A stretch of DNA of 64,000 nucleotides from JANQPD01 sp963715655 (GTDB taxonomy: Bacteria > Bacteroidota > Bacteroidia > Flavobacteriales > Schleiferiaceae), in contig OY970262.1 in the NCBI GenBank assembly GCA_963715655.1, forward strand, positions 1,488,001 through 1,552,000. The letters are read 5' to 3'. Shown here piece by piece: positions 26,226-34,577 of this stretch. The translations under genes and the position numbers were made by a program. Under the pieces are notes generated by a model. It was given only the letters and a program-made list of their open reading frames with translations, had not been told where the DNA came from and made no database searches. Every line of letters starts with the position of its first letter. The stretch's first letter is position 1.

Positions 26226-27764
26226 ATGAAAAAATTATTAATACTTGCCGTGGTTCTTGGCTTTACTTTTTCAGCACAAGCACAGCAAATTCCACTTTAC
26301 AGTAATTACTTTTTTACACCTTTTATTTATAATCCCGCTTTAAGCGGAAATGATGGTGTAACCTCTTTAACCCTTTTGCACCGCAGGCAATGGAGTGATA
26401 TACAAGGCGCACCTGAAACTTCTGCTTTAGCATTAAACGGAAGTTTAAATGAGCAAAAAGTAGGTTGGAGTATATATGCGTTTAACGATGTAACGGATAT
26501 TGTGCGCAGAATGGGGGCTTACGGAAACTATGCTTACAATGTACGCTTGAGCGATAAGGCTACTATATCTGTAGGTTTAGGGTTTGGTTACTTGCGTAAT
26601 GATATTGATATAGCAGGTGTGCGTGTAGAAAATGGTGCAGAGCCAATTTTGGCCATTAGTAACAGCAACAGAGGAGCGTTTGATTTGAATACAGGCGTTA
26701 ATTTAAAAATTGCGGATTTTAGTTTAGGCTTTTCTGTACCACAACTTTTAGCTGGTAAGCTTGATTACAACACCGATTTTACTAACCCTGTAAACTATTC
26801 TTTAATAAGACATTATGTAGCCAATGCGCGTTACGATTTTAATTTTGCGGGTGATAAAATGACGCTTTCTCCAAATTTGATGGTACGAGCAGCAGAAAAT
26901 GTTCCTTTTCAAATTGATTTAGGTGTATTGTTTAATCTTAAAGAATACGGTTATGTAGGTGCTATGTATCGTAGCGATTACGCGGTTACCGCAAATATTG
27001 GTTTAAATCTTACGGATGAACTTACCTTAGGGTATGCCTACGATTTTTCTTTAAATGAATTTGGCCCTAGCTTAGGTACTAGCCATGAATTTATGTTGAC
27101 CTACCGCTTTGGTAGCAACAAACGTAATGAGCGTTTGGAAATTGAGATTAAAAAGCTAAAGGCTGATCAACGTAAGGCACGTGAAGAAACGGAAGAAATA
27201 GTTGATGAAAAACTAGAAGAGTTTAAAGACGAGTATCGCAAGGAAATTGATAAGGAAATAAAAGATGCGGCTGCCAATGTGAAGTTTGACAATACGCAGG
27301 GTGGAGGAAATAACAACAGTAACCAAGGTGGTGGAAACACTAATGCCGGAAATAACAATGGCGGCAATAGTAACAACCAAGGCGGACAAGGAGGTAATGC
27401 AGGAAACCGCAATAACAACCAAGGTGGCAACAATGCTAACGGAGGTAACAATGGTGGTAATAACAATGCCGGTGATAATCAAGGAGGTAATTACAATGCG
27501 CAAAACCAAGCGAATAATGTAACACCGGGAAGTAGAGGATACTACGTGGTAGCAGGGGTATTTAGCAATCAGCAAAACGCTGAAAAGCTTGTACGCAGAC
27601 TATCAGGAGAGGGTGTAAATGCGCGTTTCTTTCAAGATTTAAACAATTTTTATTACTACGTTTACTTATTGAAGTTTGATAGCTACCAAGAAGCTGATAG
27701 AGCTAAGGCGAGTAATCTTAACGGAAAATTCAATGGAGATCTTTGGATTAAAATTGTAGAGTAA
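26226..27764 (+). CDS. PorP/SprF-family outer-membrane protein fused to a SPOR domain
   Basis: A 512-residue protein in four parts. A signal peptide (1-19) is followed by a PorP/SprF beta barrel (about 20-300; QIPLYSNYFFTPFIYNPALSGN is the family opening). A short coiled coil runs about 305-355. An Asn/Gly-rich linker covers about 358-430, and a SPOR domain about 437-512 (YYVVAGVFSNQQNAEKLVRRL, YYYVYLLKFDSYQEA). SPOR domains bind denuded peptidoglycan glycan strands. PorP/SprF proteins help display T9SS substrates, and the upstream gene encodes a CHU_C substrate. The barrel-SPOR fusion is less usual than separate proteins. Confidence 0.9.
   Translation: MKKLLILAVVLGFTFSAQAQQIPLYSNYFFTPFIYNPALSGNDGVTSLTLLHRRQWSDIQGAPETSALALNGSLNEQKVGWSIYAFNDVTDIVRRMGAYGNYAYNVRLSDKATISVGLGFGYLRNDIDIAGVRVENGAEPILAISNSNRGAFDLNTGVNLKIADFSLGFSVPQLLAGKLDYNTDFTNPVNYSLIRHYVANARYDFNFAGDKMTLSPNLMVRAAENVPFQIDLGVLFNLKEYGYVGAMYRSDYAVTANIGLNLTDELTLGYAYDFSLNEFGPSLGTSHEFMLTYRFGSNKRNERLEIEIKKLKADQRKAREETEEIVDEKLEEFKDEYRKEIDKEIKDAAANVKFDNTQGGGNNNSNQGGGNTNAGNNNGGNSNNQGGQGGNAGNRNNNQGGNNANGGNNGGNNNAGDNQGGNYNAQNQANNVTPGSRGYYVVAGVFSNQQNAEKLVRRLSGEGVNARFFQDLNNFYYYVYLLKFDSYQEADRAKASNLNGKFNGDLWIKIVE
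27298..27516 (+). repeat. low-complexity Asn/Gly-coding repeat
   Basis: About 70 codons of aac/aat (Asn) and ggt/gga/ggc (Gly) with some caa (Gln), forming a degenerate tandem repeat. It encodes the flexible linker between the barrel and SPOR domain. All reading frames stay open across it, which explains antisense open frames here. Confidence 0.85.
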
Positions 27765-27786
27765 GCCTGACGGTTTTAATATTTGA

Positions 27787-27822
27787 AAAAGCCCAGACTT
27801 CAGTGTTGAAGTTTGGGCTTTT
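27787..27822 (+). terminator. rho-independent terminator after the PorP/SprF-SPOR gene
   Basis: A 16-base stem (27787-27802 with 27807-27822, one G-T wobble), a GTGT loop, and T residues at the end of the stem. It lies 22 bases past the stop. The A-rich 5' flank means it could also work on the opposite strand. Confidence 0.8.
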
Positions 27823-27909
27823 CTATATCTTACCCTTCAATCAAATTAGCTTCAATCAACTAATACCAATAGCTGGAAAAAAACCGGATTAAAAAAATGT
27901 CAATGTATT

Positions 27910-28887
27910 ATGCCGAAAGATGTTTTATGTAGCATGTACGCGACATTTAAAACACCATTTAGTACAAGCTTTAAACCAAAACAAAACATGAGTCCACTTC
28001 AAAGTATTCTAAATCAGATTAAGACTAAAAATTCAAAACATTTTGAAAAGCTAAAGTTAAATCTTGAGGAGTATGGAGAAACTTTTGAAACGGATGCTAA
28101 TAGATTTTTAGAACGCTATCAAAATCATTTGGTACAACAAAATAAAGATTTGAATTTTGGAGTGGATTGTTATTTACATCTTATTGATGATATGCTTGAC
28201 GTACGCGTTGATTTTATCCGAACAGGGTGTTATGCTAATACTTCGTTTGCAGATGTTGAAAAAAGCATTTATTCCAATCCCGAGGTGATGACCTACCACA
28301 TGCATGGCTTAGTATTGGCGCAATTTTTATGGTTTGATCAATATGAACGGGTGCTGTTTTTTATGAATAATATTAAAGAGCATTTTATAAATAATGGAAC
28401 ATATTTTGAGATTGGTGGCGGACATGGATTGTATTTGCTTGAAGCAATTAGACTACTTTCAAAGGCTCAATCGTTCACTTTGGTAGATATAAGCGAAAGT
28501 TCTTTAGAATTAGCAAAAGGTATAGTTAAAAATGAAAATGTAGAATATTTACTCAAGAATATATTTGATTTTAAAGAGCATGAAAAATATGATTTTGTAA
28601 CTATTGGAGAAGTTATAGAGCACGTGGAAGATCCTTTAGCTTTGCTAACAAAAACGGCTAATCTTTTAACCGACAATGGCGTATGCTATGTAACAACACC
28701 TATAAATGCGCCTATGATAGATCATATTTATCTTTTTAACAATGCAGAGGAAATAAGATTGTTAATTGATAAGGCAGGTTTATCAATTGTAGAAGAAAAA
28801 ATAGTTATTTCAGAGAAAATGGAGCCATTGAAAGCGGCTAAACGTAAAGTGCCGGTGATGTATGCAGCTTTTGTAAAAAGGAAGTAA
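27910..28887 (+). CDS. class I SAM-dependent methyltransferase
   Basis: A Rossmann methyltransferase. Motif I is FEIGGGHGLYLLEA, followed by TLVDISESSLELAKG (acidic loop) and the UbiE/Coq3-type GEVIEHVEDPLALL. An N-terminal helical region of about 120 residues precedes it. The substrate is unknown. The full frame gives 325 residues, but an ATG at 27988 (299 residues) looks more natural because the extra N-terminus is low in homology-like features. It stands alone between the T9SS genes and the repeat region. Confidence 0.82.
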   Translation: MPKDVLCSMYATFKTPFSTSFKPKQNMSPLQSILNQIKTKNSKHFEKLKLNLEEYGETFETDANRFLERYQNHLVQQNKDLNFGVDCYLHLIDDMLDVRVDFIRTGCYANTSFADVEKSIYSNPEVMTYHMHGLVLAQFLWFDQYERVLFFMNNIKEHFINNGTYFEIGGGHGLYLLEAIRLLSKAQSFTLVDISESSLELAKGIVKNENVEYLLKNIFDFKEHEKYDFVTIGEVIEHVEDPLALLTKTANLLTDNGVCYVTTPINAPMIDHIYLFNNAEEIRLLIDKAGLSIVEEKIVISEKMEPLKAAKRKVPVMYAAFVKRK

Positions 28888-28994
28888 TAGCGTATTTGAT
28901 TAAGGTTAGAAAAGTAGAGCCCATAGAAAGCACGCGTTGAAAGTGGCATCTGTGGTTGACCACTTTATTAGTATTATCCGTTTTGTATCGTTTT

Positions 28995-29102
28995 AAAATC
29001 TGTGCTATCCGTGTAATCTGTGGCTTACCCTTTTGTGGCTACTCTGCGCGTCCTTTTTTTGCGGCTTTGCGAGAAATGCTTTTTACACGGAGATGAACAA
29101 AG
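28995..29102. repeat. dispersed-type intergenic repeat, copy 1
   Basis: Starts AAAATCTGTGCTATCC and ends near ACAAAG. It closely matches copy 2 at 29194-29303. The unit has inverted ends CCGTGTAA (29009-29016) and TTACACGG (29083-29090), a MITE-like feature. It contains GTGGCTACTCTGCGCG and GCGGCTTTGCGAGAAATG stretches. No coding capacity is seen; the short frame across it is a by-product of composition. Confidence 0.75.
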
Positions 29103-29140
29103 TTTCACAGAGCAACGCAAAGTTTCACAAAGCAACGCAA
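29101..29140. repeat. 20-base tandem duplication
   Basis: Two adjacent 20-base units, AGTTTCACAGAGCAACGCAA and AGTTTCACAAAGCAACGCAA, differ at one position. The tandem sits at the end of the first intergenic repeat copy. Confidence 0.85.
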
Positions 29141-29193
29141 AGGAAATTCTCTATCATTAGCTCAATCCGTAAAATAAGTATTCTATTACCGCT

Positions 29194-29303
29194 AAAATCG
29201 GTGCTATCGGTGTAATCTGTGGCTTAACCTTTTGTGGCTACTCTGCGCGTCCCTTCTTTGCGGCTTTGCGAGAAATGCTTTTTATACACGGAGATGCACA
29301 AAG
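29194..29303. repeat. dispersed-type intergenic repeat, copy 2
   Basis: Direct repeat of 28995-29102 with roughly 90 percent identity by eye, about 200 bases apart. Its inverted ends are slightly eroded (GGTGTAA and ATACACGG). It lies between copy 1 and the tRNA-His terminator. Confidence 0.75.
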
Positions 29304-29313
29304 TATTCCCCAT

Positions 29314-29346
29314 AAAAAAACGCGTAAACATTTCTGCTACGCGTTT
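29314..29346 (-). terminator. rho-independent terminator for tRNA-His
   Basis: On the minus strand, AAACGCGTA (29338-29346) pairs with TACGCGTTT (29318-29326), and the T run continues over 29314-29320. It starts about 10 bases past the tRNA 3' end. Confidence 0.8.
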
Positions 29347-29355
29347 CAAAAAGAG

Positions 29356-29430
29356 GGTGGAAGATGGGGCTCGAACCCACGACCCTCGGTACCACAAACC
29401 GATGCTCTAACCAACTGAGCTACAACCACC
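29356..29430 (-). tRNA. tRNA-His (anticodon GTG)
   Basis: The reverse strand folds as a tRNA, with D-stem GCTC/GAGC, anticodon stem TCGGT/ACCGA around loop TTGTGGT (anticodon GTG, His), and T-arm GTGGG-TTCGAGC-CCCAT. The extra 5' G opposite C73 is the tRNA-His identity pair. CCA is not encoded. In the acceptor stem positions 5-68 and 6-67 are both T-T mismatches, which is unusual; see findings. A promoter lies upstream and a terminator downstream. Confidence 0.93.
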
Positions 29431-29490
29431 ATTTTACCGAATGAATTTAAACAAACTGCTAATTAGCTTTTTATTAAAAATTTCGGGCTG

Positions 29491-29520
29491 CAAATATAAA
29501 AACATTACTTAGTACAGCAA
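29491..29520 (-). promoter_or_regulatory. promoter for tRNA-His
   Basis: On the minus strand, TTG (29518-29520) is followed after 19 bases by TATATTTG (29491-29498), a full match to the Bacteroidota TAnnTTTG -7 box with good spacing. It lies about 60 bases upstream of the tRNA 5' end. Confidence 0.7.
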
Positions 29521-29544
29521 TAATTTTTTTGCTTACCAGATAAT

Positions 29545-29997
29545 TTATTTCTTAGTTTTTTTTCCTCTAAGTTCCTCTACCAATCTTCTATGAAAATCAT
29601 GCTCTGCTTTAAATAGCATTGCCACCTTTCTAATAGGCAATATAGCTTTAAACCTTATAGTGTAGGCTTCGCGTAGGTCAATTAAAGCACGTTGCATTTT
29701 AATTTCATCGGCCAGTATTTTTTCAATTTCGGCATCGCTTAGTTCCTCTAAAGGAGTTCTTTTTTTCGGGTTTCTCAATTCACCCGCCATTCTTTTTCCT
29801 TTAATAGCATCTTCGGCATTTTTAAACTCATCATACAGTGGCCAAAACACTTTTGCCTCTTCCACCGTAAGGTTTAATTCTCCGGTAATAAATTGCACAC
29901 GCAGCGCTTTAATTTGCTCAAAACGCGGGTGATCCTTCGGTTGAGCAAGACTGCTAAACCCACTAAATAATATAAAAAGTAATATAAATCGTTTCAT
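29545..29997 (-). CDS. Spy/CpxP-like periplasmic protein of an ECF sigma operon
   Basis: A 150-residue exported protein with a signal peptide (about 1-18, ending SLAQ) and an all-helical, Glu/Lys/Arg-rich body. The pattern ELNLTVEEAKVFWPLYDEFKNAEDAI resembles the Spy/CpxP-like 'sensor of ECF-type sigma factor' proteins that end Bacteroidota sigma operons. It sits 9 bases after the anti-sigma-like gene. A periplasmic stress-sensing role is inferred. Confidence 0.7.
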   Translation of the reverse strand: MKRFILLFILFSGFSSLAQPKDHPRFEQIKALRVQFITGELNLTVEEAKVFWPLYDEFKNAEDAIKGKRMAGELRNPKKRTPLEELSDAEIEKILADEIKMQRALIDLREAYTIRFKAILPIRKVAMLFKAEHDFHRRLVEELRGKKTKK

Positions 29998-30006
29998 AAT
30001 ATATGC

Positions 30007-30423
30007 TTAAAATAAATTATCAAATAGTAAATCATCCTGTTGAAATAAAAGATATTCTTCCAATTTCTGACCATCTAAATCTAAATTGCTACCTGTTTCT
30101 ATCTCATTTTCCGTAAAGGTGTTGGCTGTTAATTCGGTCATTAAAGAAGTAGCATCCGTTTCATCATTATAATTAATGTATTCCACCAAGGCTTCCGTGC
30201 TTATATCGGCAAAAGCAATTTTTTGAGTTTTGGTTTCATTATTTCCTATGGAGATAAAAAATAAGGCAACACAAGCCGCTGTGGCTAGTACTATTAAAAC
30301 CGGTTTAAGCCAAATTACCTTGCTGGTTTTAGTTGATACCGCCAAAGCCTTGAGGTTTTTTTCCTTTGCTTCAAAATATCCTTCCGGTACTTTAAAAGGA
30401 TTTTGGTTTTTAAATGCTGTCAT
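30007..30423 (-). CDS. single-pass membrane protein, anti-sigma-like
   Basis: A 138-residue protein whose N-terminus is cytoplasmic and starts near NPFKVPEGYFEAKEKNL, a motif I recall from small genes behind Bacteroidota ECF sigma factors. One membrane helix spans about 40-59, followed by an acidic C-terminal part rich in Asp, Glu, Leu and Phe. Its ATG overlaps the stop of the sigma gene (TAATG), so it is translationally coupled and probably restrains the sigma factor. No zinc-binding anti-sigma motif was seen. Confidence 0.65.
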   Translation of the reverse strand: MTAFKNQNPFKVPEGYFEAKEKNLKALAVSTKTSKVIWLKPVLIVLATAACVALFFISIGNNETKTQKIAFADISTEALVEYINYNDETDATSLMTELTANTFTENEIETGSNLDLDGQKLEEYLLFQQDDLLFDNLF

Positions 30424-30962
30424 TAGTAAAAATCTTTAGTAGAAATATATTGTTTTATTTTTTGGGTAGCATGGTGGTAACTTGCCTTTAGAGCGCCCAC
30501 CGAAGTGTTTAGTATCACCGACATTTCTTCATATTTAATTTCTTCAAAATACTTTAAATTAAAAACTGCACGTTGCTTATCCGGCAATGTTGCAATGGCT
30601 TCCCATAAAATTTCCTGAGCTTCAGTTCCATCAAAATGAGCATCTGCTTTAGCTAGCCATTGTAGCTGTTCAGTATTGCTTTCTGTTTTTTTGTTACTTC
30701 TCAAAAAGCTAAGTGCTTCATTTGTGGCTATCCTGTAAAGCCAAGTGTATAATTTTGATTCTCCTCTAAATTTTGGTAAAGCTTTCCATATTTTTATAAA
30801 AGTGTTTTGCAGTACGTCATCTGCATCCTCGTGGTTAAGCACAATTTTTCTAATATGCCAATACAGGCGTTTGCTGTAGCCATCAACCAAAGCATTAAAG
30901 CCTGCTTGAAGTTTACCTTCATGCACCAAAATTAAAATATGTTGCTCTTGGTCTTCTAGCAT
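30423..30962 (-). CDS. ECF-type RNA polymerase sigma factor
   Basis: A 179-residue sigma70-family factor with regions 2 and 4 only. Region 2 shows HEDADDVLQNTFIKIWKAL and the aromatic-rich FRGESKLYTWLYRIATNEAL. Region 4 has LPDKQRAVFNLKYFEEIKYEEMS and VGALKASYHHATQKIK (HTH). It would direct a stress or envelope regulon. Anti-sigma-like and Spy-like genes follow in the same transcript. The promoter region 30963-31189 is shared with the divergent FkbH-like gene. Confidence 0.93.
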   Translation of the reverse strand: MLEDQEQHILILVHEGKLQAGFNALVDGYSKRLYWHIRKIVLNHEDADDVLQNTFIKIWKALPKFRGESKLYTWLYRIATNEALSFLRSNKKTESNTEQLQWLAKADAHFDGTEAQEILWEAIATLPDKQRAVFNLKYFEEIKYEEMSVILNTSVGALKASYHHATQKIKQYISTKDFY

Positions 30963-31189
30963 TTACCTGTAAAAGTATCAGAAAGTTGAGGTCATTAGGA
31001 CTGTTCAACAAACAAAAGGTTTAATAGGATAACTCAAACTATTTTAAAAAGTACTTTTTCCTATGCATTAAAGCAAGTAATTGCGCTGTGTTTGAAGGCA
31101 TAATCAGCATAACTAATTAGTAAGTTTGAGTATCGAAATTACAATGCTATAAATTTTGGTTTTCTTTGCTTGTTCATTTCAAACTTTCT

Positions 31190-32920
31190 ATGCATTCTTT
31201 TTACCCAAATTTCAATTCGTTAAAGAAAAAAAGTAGGTTGGTAAATACCAACTTACCCGAAGTGCGGATTGCAATATTAGCGGACAGTGCAGTACAGTTT
31301 TTAACTATTGCTATAAAAGGTGTATTTGCTGAAAAAGGGTATAGAGCTACTATTTTTGAAGCAGATGTAGATCAAATTTCTATGCAGCTATTGGCGCCCA
31401 CTGCTCAGCTAAATGATTTTAAACCTGAGTATATTTTGGTGTTTGAAGCTTTACCGCATACAAAAAAGCGTTTTTACAAAGCTGAAAAAAGGGAAAACTT
31501 TTATCAAAATGAACTAGCACGTATAAAAGACTATATACGTGCAAGTGCTCAAAAGCAAGCGCGCTTAATCTATTTTAATCACCTTGAGTACGGAGATAAT
31601 GTGTACGGGCATTTCAGCTCTAAAGTAAACAGCAGCTTAGAGTTTCAGCTCAAAAAATTAAACGTAGGCTTAATGGAATTGAGTCAGGCTGAGCCAAATT
31701 TTAAGCTTTTTGATTTTAATGGGTTAGCGTCCATTATTGGCTATGAAAACAGTAGCGATAAAAATATTGCCGTTCAATCTGACGTACAGATAGCATTAGA
31801 TTTTTTACCTCAAGTGGCTTATCAATTATCCGCACAAATACTGGCGGAAAAAGGAAATTTTAAGAAGTGCCTTATTTTAGATTTAGACAATACCACTTGG
31901 GGAGGAATTATTGGTGACGATGGTTTAGAGCGTATTCAAATTGGTGGTTTGGGTATTGGCAAAGCGTTTACAGAACTACAGCGTTGGGCTTTAGAGTTAA
32001 AAAACCGAGGTGTAATATTAGCGGTAGCCAGTAAAAACACCGAGCATATTGCTAAAGAGCCTTTTGAAAAGCATCCGGATATGGTGTTAAAGTTGGATGA
32101 TATTGCAGTGTTTATGGCTAATTGGGATAACAAGGTGATGAACATTCAAAAGATACAATCCATTTTAAATATTGGTTTTGATTCTATGGTGTTTTTAGAT
32201 GATAATCCATTTGAGCGCGGTATGGTGCAAGAGAATTTACCGCAGGTTACCGTGCCTAATTTACCAGAAGACCCTGTGGAGTATATGCCTTTTTTAAGAA
32301 GTTTAAGTTTATTTGAAACCGCTGGGGTATCAGAAGCGGATACAAAAAGAACCGTACAATATCAAACGGAAGCCAAAAGGCAAGCAGAAAGAGCCTTGTT
32401 TGAAGATGATGGAACGTATCTTAAAAACTTGAACATGGAAGCCAAAGTAGAGAAGTTAACAGATTTTAACTTGCCGCGTATCGCACAATTAACGCAAAGA
32501 AGTAATCAATTTAACCTCAGAACAGAACGCTTCACCGAAAGTGAACTTAAAAAGTGGAATTCCTTATCGGGTAATACTACTTTTGCAATCTATCTTAGCG
32601 ACAAGTATGGAGATCACGGACTTATAGCTGTTTTAATGTTAGAGGAGCAGAACGATTTTCTCTTTATAAAGAATTGGATAATGAGTTGCCGGGTTTTGAA
32701 ACGCGATGTAGAAAAATTTAGTTTGAACGTATTGGTTGCCATTGCCAAAGAGCAGGGAGGTAAAAAACTTATTGGTGAATATTTTCCAACACCTAAAAAT
32801 GATTTAGTCTCTACTCATTATCAAGATTTAGGATTTACAAAGCAAAACGATACTCGGTGGGTTTTAAATTCCACAAACTATAAGATGTTAGATAATTACA
32901 TTGAACCAAAAAATGAATAA
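31190..32920 (+). CDS. FkbH-like HAD-IIIC family protein
   Basis: A 576-residue protein (ATG at 31190; a TTG at 31166 would add 8 residues). Its N-terminal 220 residues are alpha/beta with no motif I can name. A HAD domain follows with DLDNT at 231-235 and WGGIIGDDG, the FkbH signature, plus VFLDDNPFERGMV. The C-terminal part (about 420-576) looks like a GNAT fold. FkbH proteins load glyceryl groups from 1,3-bisphosphoglycerate onto acyl carrier proteins, and the next gene encodes an ACP. The gene order FkbH-ACP-MBOAT-SGNH suggests a polymer acylation pathway. Confidence 0.86.
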   Translation: MHSFYPNFNSLKKKSRLVNTNLPEVRIAILADSAVQFLTIAIKGVFAEKGYRATIFEADVDQISMQLLAPTAQLNDFKPEYILVFEALPHTKKRFYKAEKRENFYQNELARIKDYIRASAQKQARLIYFNHLEYGDNVYGHFSSKVNSSLEFQLKKLNVGLMELSQAEPNFKLFDFNGLASIIGYENSSDKNIAVQSDVQIALDFLPQVAYQLSAQILAEKGNFKKCLILDLDNTTWGGIIGDDGLERIQIGGLGIGKAFTELQRWALELKNRGVILAVASKNTEHIAKEPFEKHPDMVLKLDDIAVFMANWDNKVMNIQKIQSILNIGFDSMVFLDDNPFERGMVQENLPQVTVPNLPEDPVEYMPFLRSLSLFETAGVSEADTKRTVQYQTEAKRQAERALFEDDGTYLKNLNMEAKVEKLTDFNLPRIAQLTQRSNQFNLRTERFTESELKKWNSLSGNTTFAIYLSDKYGDHGLIAVLMLEEQNDFLFIKNWIMSCRVLKRDVEKFSLNVLVAIAKEQGGKKLIGEYFPTPKNDLVSTHYQDLGFTKQNDTRWVLNSTNYKMLDNYIEPKNE

Positions 32921-33152
32921 AGAAGCAATACTCGCAAAAGTAAAAGAGGTTTTTGAAGATGTGCTTGATGAAGAAGGAATTAATTTAACTGAAACTAGCA
33001 CCGCTGAAGATATTGAAGATTGGGATTCGCTTACACATATTCAAATTGTAGTGGGCGTAGAAAAAGCCTTTAAAATTAGATTTAAAGCGCAGGAAATTGG
33101 CGAGTTTAATAATGTGGGTGATATGGTTACAGCAATTCAATCTAAGCTTTAG
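32913..33152 (+). CDS. acyl carrier protein
   Basis: A 79-residue ACP using the ATG at 32913; a TTG 12 bases upstream would add four residues. The phosphopantetheine site is Ser39 in DWDSLTHIQIV. The gene overlaps the stop of the FkbH-like gene, indicating coupling. It is a dedicated carrier, distinct from the housekeeping AcpP by context, and probably receives its acyl or glyceryl group from the FkbH-like protein. Confidence 0.93.
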   Translation: MNKEAILAKVKEVFEDVLDEEGINLTETSTAEDIEDWDSLTHIQIVVGVEKAFKIRFKAQEIGEFNNVGDMVTAIQSKL

Positions 33153-34574
33153 GTGCTTTTTACGTCCTACGTATTTTTTATTTTTTTACCCATAGTTTAT
33201 GGCCTTTATTGGTTGCTATACAAGCAACGCATGGCTCAAAACATGGTGTTGCTTTTGGCTAGTTATGTATTTTACGGCTGGTGGGACTGGCGCTTTCTGT
33301 TTTTAATTTTCGGTAGCTCTACCATAGATTATTTTATTGCCAATGCAATGGGTAATACACAAAATGAAAAGAAGCGTAAGTGGCTGATGCTGATGAGCGT
33401 ATTTTTAAACATTGGGCTGCTTTGTTACTTTAAATACTTCAACTTTTTTATTGATTCCTTTAAGGATATGGTGGGCATGTTTGGTGCGCAATCTTCCTTT
33501 TCAGCTATTGATGTAATCTTGCCTTTAGGCATTAGCTTTTATACCTTTCAAACCGTTGGTTACAGTATTGATGTTTACAAGCGCAGGTTACAACCCTCAA
33601 AAAACTTTTTAGAGTACACTACTTTTGTAAGCTTTTTTCCGCAGTTAGTAGCAGGGCCAATAGAACGCGCATCTAATTTGCTTCCACAGTTTTTGAAAAA
33701 CCGACAATGGCGTAAACGCGATATGGTAGATGGCGGGCGACAAATGCTGTGGGGATTTTTTAAGAAAGTGGCTATTGCCGATGCGCTTGCTCCCAATGTA
33801 AATTACATATTTGAAAATTATCAAGAGCTATCTGCAAGCACTTTAGTTGTAGGTGCCATAATGTTCACTTTTCAGATGTATTGCGACTTTTCCGGTTACA
33901 GCGATATTGCTATTGGTACCGCCCGATTATTTGGATTTAATTTGATGAAAAATTTCAACTTTCCTTTTTACAGTACATCTATGAGTGAATTTTGGAGGCG
34001 TTGGCATATTTCGCTTTCAACTTGGATATTAGATTATTTATATACGCCTATTGCTGTAAATAGAAGATATTGGGGTATATGGGGTGTAGTGTTTGCCGCC
34101 ATAGTAAGTTTTACCCTCAGCGGTTTATGGCATGGTGCGGCCTATACTTTTATTCTTTGGGGTTTGTTGCATGGTGTAGTTTTGGGTTATGAGGCTCTAA
34201 CCAAAAAAACACGGAAAAAACTTGCTAAGGCAAACGGAATGCCTTATGTATGGGTAAGCCGTATTGTGGTTTTTGCTTTTTGGGTATTTACCATAGTTAT
34301 TTTTAGAGCACAAGGTATTGAACAAAGTTTAGGGTTTTTAAATGGTATCTTTAATAGTACTCTTTTTAGTACGCCAGATATTTCCGTTGTGCTTCTTTGG
34401 TGGGCTGTAGGATTACTTATATATGAATATTTTCAAAAAAATAAAGAGCATGGCTTGGATGTTATGGGTTATCCATACTTCATTCGGTGGGGTTTATACG
34501 CAACAGCAGTTATTTTAATTTTTTCGTCTGACAATTTAAACAACCAGACGGAGTTCATTTACTTTCAATTTTAG
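33153..34574 (+). CDS. MBOAT family O-acyltransferase (AlgI-like)
   Basis: A 473-residue membrane protein with about ten helices. It starts with GTG directly after the ACP stop. The N-terminus (LFTSYVFFIFLPIVYGLYW) is typical of AlgI/DltB-type MBOATs, and internal motifs include GISFYTFQTVGYSIDVYK, PQLVAGPIERA and the catalytic-His region GLWHGAAYTFILWGLLHG near residues 326-344. It would transfer an acyl group across the inner membrane to an exported polymer or a periplasmic partner. Confidence 0.93.
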   Translation: MLFTSYVFFIFLPIVYGLYWLLYKQRMAQNMVLLLASYVFYGWWDWRFLFLIFGSSTIDYFIANAMGNTQNEKKRKWLMLMSVFLNIGLLCYFKYFNFFIDSFKDMVGMFGAQSSFSAIDVILPLGISFYTFQTVGYSIDVYKRRLQPSKNFLEYTTFVSFFPQLVAGPIERASNLLPQFLKNRQWRKRDMVDGGRQMLWGFFKKVAIADALAPNVNYIFENYQELSASTLVVGAIMFTFQMYCDFSGYSDIAIGTARLFGFNLMKNFNFPFYSTSMSEFWRRWHISLSTWILDYLYTPIAVNRRYWGIWGVVFAAIVSFTLSGLWHGAAYTFILWGLLHGVVLGYEALTKKTRKKLAKANGMPYVWVSRIVVFAFWVFTIVIFRAQGIEQSLGFLNGIFNSTLFSTPDISVVLLWWAVGLLIYEYFQKNKEHGLDVMGYPYFIRWGLYATAVILIFSSDNLNNQTEFIYFQF

Positions 34575-34577
34575 ATT

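Larger units (their letters stand above)
28888..29544. other. gene-poor interval
   Basis: A 657-base stretch between the methyltransferase and the sigma operon. It holds two copies of the intergenic repeat, a 20-base tandem duplication, tRNA-His with its own promoter and a terminator. No protein gene is supported here; the 60-codon frame inside the repeats is not credible. Confidence 0.8.

Noticed and set aside
27298..27516. Possible CRISPR or minisatellite
   Set aside because: The repeats are irregular Asn/Gly codons in frame with a real gene; there are no constant repeats separated by unique spacers.
27167..27575. Antisense frames in the Asn/Gly-coding region
   Set aside because: They result from the repetitive codons of the linker, which stay open in all frames; translations are Leu/Pro or Val/Ile/Ser low complexity.
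29033..29215. 60-codon frame in the intergenic repeats
   Set aside because: It spans two unrelated repeat segments and the tandem duplication and has no protein-like features.
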